From: Kingdonia uniflora
Taxonomy: Eukaryota > Streptophyta > Magnoliopsida > Ranunculales > Circaeasteraceae
Length of the DNA stretch: 64,000 nt
Assembly: GCA_014058105.1 (NCBI GenBank)
Contig: JACGCM010001929.1
Location: 248,001 to 312,000, forward strand
Reading direction: 5' to 3'
Shown: positions 56,671 to 64,000 of the stretch, in pieces
Layout of the letters: each line of letters begins with the position of its first letter
Position numbering within the stretch: the first letter of the stretch is position 1
Translations under genes and position numbers: made by a program
Notes under the pieces: generated by a model
Told to the model about the DNA's origin: nothing
The model's database searches: none
What the model saw: the letters and a program-made list of their open reading frames with translations, nothing else

Positions 56671-57507
56671 TGCATGTTGTGGCCTGGTTCAGGCTACCTT
56701 TATAGTGCCCAGAGCACAGCAGAATATGAGGTCGTACGGCATACATGCATGTGCGGCTAAGCATGTATAAGCCATCTTCAATAGGCGCGACGACACCTGT
56801 AGAAATACTCACGGATGCTAGAGCGACATCTGGATCATCCTGGATACTCGTGAAGGATCATCGAATACATATTCAAAATAGGCAGCAACGCTGAAGGTTC
56901 CCTCAATAATCCATACAGCGTAGTTATTCATGACTATGCACAAATATAAAAGTATACCTGTCTTGGCAGCGGATCAGGGTAGCTCAATACCGAGTCCCAG
57001 ATATATTGAAGGGTGACGAGCCTGGACTTACTGGATGGTAGGTAACTCGAATGGTATAGTCCATTTATAAGGGATGGTACATTTCGGTTGGCTCATGGGT
57101 CATAGCTTGGGCATAGCGGCGCCCCTGTTCAGCCATATCTAGAAAAGTGGCCCGCATTGCAAGGCAATATCTCATGGCATTTCTTATGCCAAGGAAAACT
57201 TATAAACATCCCTTGTGGATAGTCCATGAGCCGGGGTCCTAGATGACGAAGTTTTAAGTTTATTTTATCATGGGGAGGTTTGAACCAACTTCCTCCTTAA
57301 TATAACTACTAAGTAAATACCTTGTCTCCAAAAGAAAACATCAAATGTGGAGACGAAGAGTACTCACCCTTTACGCCTCCTTAACCAAATTTGTTTTCAA
57401 CTAAGCTGAGCATGTAGCTATATTAGGATATAAAGAACATATATCCAAGGTCAGAACTTAAAATGCTCAGGTAAATTTCCTTGGCATTCGCTAGGGCATT
57501 ACATCCT
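56671..57507 (-). repeat. Probable chromovirus-type LTR
   Basis: On the minus strand it begins TGTAATGCCCTAGCG directly after a purine-rich GTGTGGGAGGA, the usual 3' LTR start of many plant chromoviruses. It ends about 56671 or 56675 in a CA. There is no second copy in the window, so the left border is a guess. Confidence 0.55.
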
Positions 57508-58440
57508 CCCACACTTAATAATCTTGACGTCCTCGTTGAAAACTCTTCTTCAACACGCTTCTGCAAAGGTTCAATCTTCTATATCTTCAAGACACAAGCA
57601 CTCTCCCGCACTCAACTCAGAGTACTGCATATTTTTTATATTGGCAGATACTGAAGCAAAATGCAAGTTTTGATGATGACAACTGTGGTCTTCACAACTA
57701 AACCTTAATATTTAGCCTTCAAACTAGAGTGTTACAGTGACTGAAGCTTCATTCGGCTCTAGAATTTTTGCTTGTTCTTTTGGATACTGTCCAGCGGCCT
57801 TTGCCTTCTGATATGTGTATAGGTATTGTATTTATCATATCGCCCTCTTAAATGTGTTGTATCCTCCTGCATAGTGCCTTCTCCCCAGACAGGTCCAGAA
57901 TGTCGTTCCTCTTAACAAACCTAACATCTCTTTCGGATGGTCGAACGTGGATATCTGAATTCCCTTCAATGAGGTGCGCTCCCTTCTGGGTCACACAAGT
58001 TTATATTTTGAGAATTCAATATTTTGTGAATTTTGGCTTCAAACCACACTCGATAAGTTCAACGTCCTCATCGAGAACTTCTCTTGTGAGAGTGATGAGT
58101 GAATCAGTAAGTCTATTAAAACCTGGGGTAAACTCTTCCCATCTGTTGGGTAACATCTAGCGCATTCTCAAACTGCATGACTTCTCTCCTCAGTTAAATC
58201 TGTAAAGGTCTTCAGCTGGTCTTTCTTACAGAACAATCGGGACACAAAATCAAAAGCTTCTCTTGTGAGGGTGATGAGTGAATGAGTAAGTCTGTTAAAA
58301 CCTGGGGTAAACTCTTCCCATCTGCTGGGTAGCTTCTGACGCATTCTCAAACTGTATAACTTCTCCCCTAAGTTAAATCTGTAAAGTTCTTCAACCGGTC
58401 TGCCTTTCTTACGAAATAATCGTGACACAAAATCAAGATC
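57508..58440 (-). pseudogene. Unrecognised internal end of that element
   Basis: Minus-strand frames include ERDVRFVKRNDILDLSGEKA (about 57850-57950) and SRLFRKKGRPVEELYRF, LPSRWEEFTPGFNRLTHSLI (58168-58428). I know no family for them. They precede the purine tract and LTR, so they would be the 3' coding end. A phrase ACGTCCTC(G/A)T(T/C)GA occurs at 57533 and again at 58062. Confidence 0.4.
58080..58437. repeat. 179-bp tandem duplication
   Basis: Copies begin at 58080 and 58259 (CTTGTGAGxGTGATGAGTGAAT), similar over almost all of 179 bp. Since 179 is not a multiple of three, the frame shifts between copies unless small indels compensate; the minus-strand frame 58168-58428 stays open across the junction. 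Confidence 0.88.
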
Positions 58441-59216
58441 CAGTACTCTTGCCTTACCAGTATGGAATAGAACTGATACTCATTGTTCACTTAAGAAAGG
58501 GAGGTAGCTCCATATGATGTAGTATACTCTCAACAAAGGCGCAAACACTTTGTCCTACCACTAAGAAACCTTTGAGGCAGCCTATCGAGGTGTGAGACTC
58601 TATTGACCCTACCGTCGGCAAAACCATCGAGGTCTGCCATTAAAGGCGTACTATATGAACTTGGAAAACCAATGAGACATCTATCTGTGTAGTGTTGCAC
58701 AAGAGCGTTAAGGTCGATCGAAGCTCAAGGTTGATTCATATAGAGAGAAAGGGAGAGAGAGAACTGTCATTCCTCAGTCTACGTCGACCATGGTTTTGTT
58801 TAGAATTGTTCAGGGACTGTTTGGTTGAAGAGTTTAGTTTGTCAACTACCATTAAGAAAATAGCTCTCTGGCAATGTAACTATTCGATTTAAGCGCATAA
58901 GGCCATACCTCAGTGAGCTGCAACTCCGTATTAAACAAAATCACATCTCCAATCACCTCCATATCCATTACACCCAAAATCCAAATTCAACAACAACAAG
59001 TCTGAATCACACACATCAGAAAGGGTAGATTTGGGGGTGTTGAAGTAGAATGAAGTGTTGATCTTCGAGAACCTGTTGGCTTGTATCGAAATCGAGCTCT
59101 TTGACACCAACATGTAGGCACAAATTTGGACCTCCAAACTTTATGATTCGAGTAAAATCAAGGAGAGAATAGAGGGAGAGAATCAACGATGGGCTGCCGT
59201 GTCACCAGATCGAGAT
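58441..59216. other. Unrecognised stretch
   Basis: No gene supported. Contains a purine-rich run at 58740-58762 and a minus-strand frame of 68 codons (58931-59137) without known features. It could include a remnant of a host gene or of the element to its left. Confidence 0.4.
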
Positions 59217-59242
59217 TAGAGAGAGAGAGAGAGAGAGAGAGA
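59217..59242. repeat. (GA)n microsatellite
   Basis: About 12 uninterrupted GA units. Confidence 0.95.
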
Positions 59243-59699
59243 TAATGATGATGTCTGAAACTAAGAAGGTAAAGAACCCTCTATTGGATGAATGACCCTC
59301 TGTTGGAGCTCGACTGAGCAATTCTCTAGAGCTTAAGTAAGCTCGGATGCCTCTTTTAAATGTGTAAAAATGTAGAAATAATGTTCTCCAATGGTGAAAA
59401 TTTTCCTTGTTGTAATCCCAATAGAAGCCTGACAGAGGTATAGCTATGTCAGCTAACGGGTTCATAATCGTTTTATCGATAAATCCTCTTATTGCTGGAG
59501 GAGGTTCAGATTCTAGTTTGAGAGAAGGGCCAATGATTGATTCACCTGATAATAACTCTTGAATCCACGATGGTAGAGTACTTGATCTTAGGGTTGTTGC
59601 TGATCTTTTCTTCTTATTTGGCTGGGAGTAAGACTAGTACAGAACAAGTATATGCCATGAACCAAAAATCAAAATCTCCCTCTTTACAGTCAAATTTGG
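59243..59699 (+). other. Unrecognised stretch with a signal-peptide-like frame
   Basis: ATG at about 59570 opens VEYLILGLLLIFSSYLAGSK, which has the charge-hydrophobic-small pattern of a signal peptide, then runs into the retrotransposon primer site and stops. It may be the first exon of a host gene cut by the element, or chance. Confidence 0.3.
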
Positions 59700-59723
59700 A
59701 AATTGTGGTTAATTATGTTTGTT

Positions 59724-59742
59724 TCCCACAGGCGGCGCCAAA
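59724..59742 (-). promoter_or_regulatory. Primer-binding site of a C-family element
   Basis: Minus strand TTTGGCGCCGCCTGTGGGA beside an LTR start. About 45 bp of leader similar to C follow, then the similarity ends near 59700. Confidence 0.75.
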
Positions 59743-59950
59743 TATAATAGCCTAATTTTGTATTTCGAAGTTAGTCTTTACACCAATGATAATCAAAGCA
59801 TTTAGATGAATAATGAATGAATACTAGCACAAAGTTTAGCGCGGAAAACCTTTGAATATGTTAAAAACCACGACCTCTCTTGAGGATTTGGAATGAGAGA
59901 TGTTATTGATAGTTGCTAGCTATTACAAAGGATGGTCTGAGTAGTTTATG
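59743..59950 (-). repeat. C-family LTR fragment, minus orientation
   Basis: TATAATAGCC onward aligns with the complement of the last 210 bp of C's LTR, including the shared block CCACGACCTCTCTTGAGGAT near 59868. The LTR then stops, and the antisense gene of a different-orientation copy begins. Confidence 0.8.
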
Positions 59951-59969
59951 TCTCTCATTTTCTATCTTT

Positions 59970-62664
59970 CAGTCAACACATACAATGCTTCACACTGGCT
60001 TTGAACCTCTACCAGTTCACCCTACAATAACAATTAACTTTCATATACATACTAGTTCGTGTATCCAAACAGTTTACATATCAGTTAACAATTTTACTCA
60101 AAAACATAATACTTGAGTACTATCAATCCATAGCTATTTCATATCTATATCATCATCACAGAGAATATATTTTATTTATCATCAAAACAGTATACAAACA
60201 TCTAATGCATTTGCAAGTTTGTAAGAAACTTGACTACTTTATTTTTGCTTTCTCAAACTCTGAGAGGACTGCCCTTATCTCTCGAACTCTCTGACCTATC
60301 TACATACACGTCCAAAGGAGCTATAAAGGTCACCACCTCCCGCTGGCATTGCTTTTGTCGTGACCGAGGTATCAAGCTCTCGACCTCCTCTTCATCATCT
60401 CCTGAAAAATTTGGCGCCAATTTAGGAACTGGTTTTTCAACAACCTTTTCCTCCTCATTTTTTGCAAACCACATATTTTTAGCCTTTTCGTTATCCACAT
60501 CAAAATCCTTCCCACAATCCATTGCATACTTCCTAAATTCATTTTCTACCCTCGCCAGCACCCCTCCATAAAACTCAATTACACTTTCTATATGACGTTC
60601 ATGGTCTGTTCGAGATGCGACCTTTGCTCATGACGGATACAGATGCTCCCTCAATTGCATGTATGCCCTGTGCATACGCTTGCGCATTTCATTTTGCAAT
60701 ATACCTAATGCTCTTCACTCACCTTCTACCTTTTTCTAACAATTGTTTCTTTTATCAACTGATTTGCTAAGGACATTTTTTGCTCCATATTTTGCATCAG
60801 TACGTGTTGCAACTCTTTCACCTCACCCTCTAATTTCTTTTGCACCTCTATTTTCTCTTTTCTTATTCTGAAAAACAAAATAGTCATTGCTCTTCGATCC
60901 TACATAAATCCAAGAGCATCAGGAAGGGTCCTACATCACCCCATATAACAGATATACTAGCTCGAGTTGAGCATTTTTTCGCCTTTACACTCTGACGAAT
61001 ATGTAGCTCGAGCTTGGTCAAGTACTACACCTTTTTCCTTTAATTTTTTTACATAAGCTTCTATTAAACCCTACTCACTATCTACTTCGGCCTCAAAATA
61101 CATTGTCAAAGCTACCAAAAGATTTTGACGCCTAGCTTTATCACTTGGGTTAGTAAAAAAATCAAGTCTTTCGATTTACGTAGTAATACCCCCATCTCCT
61201 CTTCTTTTCTTAAAACTTCATCTCTTTTTATTTTTATATTAGCATATCTACACTTAAGGTCATATAATTCTTTAAAGTTTTTCTCCAAATTAGACTTAAA
61301 CTGTCTTATCTCATACTCAGTTTTATTTAATACCCGTTGAATACGAGCCACAAAATCACTCACTCTACTCAACAATCTCTCCAGGTCGAAAATAGTTTTT
61401 CTTAACCGCTCTACCTCCTACACATATTACTAATATCTTTATTATCACACAAACATTCAAACAGAGCACAATAAAAAGTGTTTATCAAACTTAACAGTTT
61501 TAAACCACACAAAATACAATCTCATCAAAGTCAAGACAGAATAGCATAATTTGAAAGAGAATAACATAGACTGATTAACTGTTCTTACTAGTCTCTACCC
61601 CATATGGAGGGTCCACTTCACCAGCAGCAGCTCAGACTTGTTCAATTTGAGAGGGAGGTACATTGACTGGAGCAGGAGCATCTTCCACCAGTTCATCTTC
61701 TACATCTGAAATAAAGACTATCTTTTTGTACCTTCCAGTTTGGCCCAGCTCGATATCTGCAGTAGTCAACCCAAAGTAGCAATAAGATTGAACAAGATGA
61801 TCTTTCTCAGTCTTCATCTCTCTGAATGCTTGTAATATAGTCTCCTCGCTCTCAGACAACTCTACATACTACTCTTTAGCAGCCTTAAGTCTTTAGCCTT
61901 ACTATATTTCCCTTTCTTGAGCTCCTCCTCGAGCTCCTTCATTCGAGTTATTTGAGCATCGGGCCTGTGAGTAAGCTCTTCAAACTCATGGCTCATCTCC
62001 ATAATAAAATTTGTAGCTCCCTTCATTAACATCAAGAACTGCCAATACAACACATAAGATCAGTAAGACATATATCAATTACAAATGCAGCAAATAGAGA
62101 ATATTTGTACATATCCCCAGTGCCTGCTCCTGAAACATATCTTCAAGCTGATGCGGCTAGGTCTCCGCCATCGTAAAGTATTTTTGCTCCATTTCTCTAA
62201 GCTTGGCTATAGCCTTGGCACTAGTATGGTTACTGCCTTCGCCCTCATGACGTTTTATTTTTGTGACCCCTTGTCTGTATCTAAAAGAACGACCTCACTC
62301 ACCACCCGCTCCTCTACTACACCTCCAACAACAAGCTTACCGACCTCTTTCCCTGGGGCCACAACTATAGTAGAAACGGAAGTTTCTAGCGCTTGATTTT
62401 TCAGCCTCTTTATCTTCTACCCCACGCTCGTACTCTCTGGTTCAGGCAGAGGGAGACTAGTCAAATTGCCTAGAGAAAGCCGGGCCTTCTTCTTCTCAGC
62501 CATAGCTCGATTCATCTTAGCACGCTACACTTTGGGAACATAGGAATCTACCCTTTTATCCCTACGGATATCTAACTCACTGAGTACTTGTTTTAGCTCG
62601 ACCTGCTCAAGAGCTACGCAGTCGAACAACCTTGTGTTATCAAGCAAAGATTTGGGATCAGGAC
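59970..62664 (-). pseudogene. Antisense gene of E: exons after the conserved intron
   Basis: Includes ARVENEFRKYAMDCGKDFDV with KNMWFAKNEEEKVVEKPVPK (60253-60561), VLNKTEYEIRQFKSNLEKNF (61112-61375), YCYFGLTTADIELGQTG (about 61750), FEELTHRPDAQITRMKELEE (61862-62053) and the KIKRLKNQ basic patch near 62400. Several introns are likely. Stops and shifts throughout. Confidence 0.65.
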
Positions 62665-62739
62665 CTAACAAAAAAAAAGGAAATGGTTAGCAACTTGAAG
62701 ACAAATTGATGATTGGTCGAGTTGACCGATGTTATTTAC
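62665..62739 (-). other. Conserved intron in the antisense gene of E
   Basis: 75 bp, donor GTAAAT, acceptor TTTTGTTAG, followed by GTCC as in C. Same position and phase as in C and D. Confidence 0.78.
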
Positions 62740-63600
62740 TCAAATTATAATGCTTATGGTTCAGGACGAGCGCTGGTTCATCTGGAACCTGCATACAATT
62801 GCCCCTACCCATACAATGTGGTCATCCATGGTCTACCCGCAGATTCAAAGTTAAAAAACTTTGGCCTAGAAGAATCACTATACAGGTAACCTCTATTACG
62901 ACCTTTGACGAACTTCAGTCTGTAAAATTACAGTACGTCGTCTGCTATGAACTGCTTTGTAGTCCCATTATTTTTCCACTTATCATTTAGTACCTTACAC
63001 ACCCTCATCATCTCAAATACATTGCCATTTAATTGGTCAGGGCAGCACTGTAATATATTCATAACCCCATTTTGAAAGAATCTCAGAGGAATCCTAAGGC
63101 CATATACGATCTTATTCAGATAGTACAAAACACAATCATTCGGGCCTGCCATCCCCCCCCCATTATAGTACAAAATTTCTACATCTTCACTTATACATTT
63201 ATCCTTTTTTTACATATCCAGGCTAGGAACTTGGTAGTATACCCCTTCCTCCCCTTTTCTTGGTACATTGGTCCTAAACAACCGACCTTATTCCATCACA
63301 TAATTTCCCCACTCTCCTTTCAACTTCTTCTTATATTTCAAAAATTCTTTCCCTATATCTACTCATTCAGGATATATGAAGAATGATTTATCTTTCACCT
63401 TTGTATCATCTTCCTCTCAACTTTATTTACTTCACTGGGTTCTCCAACCTCTGCACCTTAAGTCACTTTAACCATACTACAGTCTCTTCCATACCACTAT
63501 AATCGTCCTCCCTACCTGGCGATGATGTTTCCTCTGAACTAGATGATACTACAAATTTACTCGTGGGCTTTATATTTTTTGAATGCATACTAGACCTATA
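62740..63600 (-). pseudogene. Antisense ORF c of E: Transposase_28-like domain
   Basis: ATG near 63588: HSKNIKPTSKFVVSSSSEE, then IVYGLRIPLRFFQNGVMNIL, CPDQLNGNVFEMMRVCKV, LNDKWKNNG and GNCMQVPDEP before the donor at 62739. Several stops. Closest to ORF c of C. Confidence 0.7.
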
Positions 63601-64000
63601 GGTGCACACAATATTTTATCATTTTCTCTACATGACATGTTATACCATACATACAACAGAAATAAGCCCACTCATACTTTTTACCCAGTCAAGGCATTTA
63701 TTTTCAAACTTTCCAAAATAACAGAAAATCATTTTCAAACTTCCCCCTTCTTCTCCAAAAAACAATTTTCTCTCTCTACAGTTTGTTCCCATACCCAAAG
63801 CTTGTGTAAAACAGTAAAAATACAAGTAAACAATCAGTTTTTAGCCCCTACATTCTCAATTTTGATATTCCCAAATCAACCCCATACAAAGGCGATGAAT
63901 ATATAATTTCATATACAGAATACTATACAATATCTTCTGCTTTACCCACATTTTTCACAAAGATGGACCACTCCCGTTGATTCTCCAATAAAATTCTCTT
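63601..64000 (-). other. Leader region of ORF c in E
   Basis: Non-coding, collinear with C 38085-38540. No TATA-like box is certain before the window ends. Confidence 0.4.

Larger units (their letters stand above)
59970..64000 (-). mobile_element. Element E: antisense-gene part of a fourth Tat-type copy
   Basis: Collinear with 34545-38500 of C, at similar spacing and high identity, on the same strand. It holds only antisense-gene sequence and runs off the window. By comparison with C, its gag-pol would lie on plus to the left but is absent; a minus-oriented LTR fragment sits there instead. Confidence 0.85.

Noticed and set aside
60230..60571. 113-codon plus-strand Ser-rich frame
   Set aside because: Shadow of the conserved minus-strand antisense gene of E; the minus frame is shared with C.
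1..64000. Endogenous pararetrovirus or virus sequence
   Set aside because: All reverse transcriptases come with LTRs, primer sites and integrase, or are LINE-type; no movement or coat protein of a virus is seen.

Overview
The window is gene-poor plant nuclear DNA, most likely from a flowering plant and probably a dicot. It is almost entirely nested LTR retrotransposons around one ordinary host gene. The plant assignment rests on element types found in plants (Ty3/gypsy of the Tat type with a second RNase H, a chromovirus with a chromodomain, Ty1/copia with an initiator-Met tRNA primer site, an L1-type LINE, tRNA-derived SINEs) and on a two-exon armadillo-repeat gene of a plant family. I see no bacterial, organellar or rRNA sequence.

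Left block (1-20.6 kb). A decayed chromovirus (3646-5965 continued at 18450-20560) was entered by a 4.9 kb Ty1/copia element (5966-18449, duplicated target AAACG). The copia was in turn entered by Tat-type element B (10525-18070, minus strand, flanks GGAAC/AGAAC). The 5' part of another Tat-type element, A (1-3645, minus strand), lies against the left end of the chromovirus.

Middle (20.6-26.2 kb). A hAT-like end and a SINE, about 2 kb of unrecognised DNA, the host armadillo-repeat gene (22877-24440, minus strand, 491 codons, one 88-bp intron) and a broken LINE reverse transcriptase.

Right block (26.2-56.4 kb). Tat-type element C (26163-56400, plus strand, about 15.8 kb without its insert) contains the complete 14.4 kb Tat-type element D (39765-54167, minus strand, flanks AAGGC/AGGGC). 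Beyond C lie a probable second chromovirus-type LTR with an unrecognised, tandemly duplicated internal end (56.7-58.4 kb), a C-family LTR fragment (59743-59950) and the antisense gene of a fourth Tat-type copy, E (59970-64000).

Most interesting point. Elements B, C, D and E each carry, between pol and the 3' LTR and on the strand opposite to gag-pol, a second gene unit. In B, C and D it begins with a TATAAATAG box beside the 3' LTR and short reading frames starting MVKT/MVRTRSQ-like. In C, D and E there follows a domain resembling the 'putative gypsy-type transposon' (Transposase_28-like) region. All four then have long coiled-coil exons, and in B, C and D a basic tail can be followed. A GT-AG intron lies at the same codon in C, D and E, and another is shared by B and D. 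In B, C and D a short tandem array (155, about 160 and 44 bp units) separates the convergent pol and antisense genes. All copies now carry stops, and many of those stops fit C-to-T decay.
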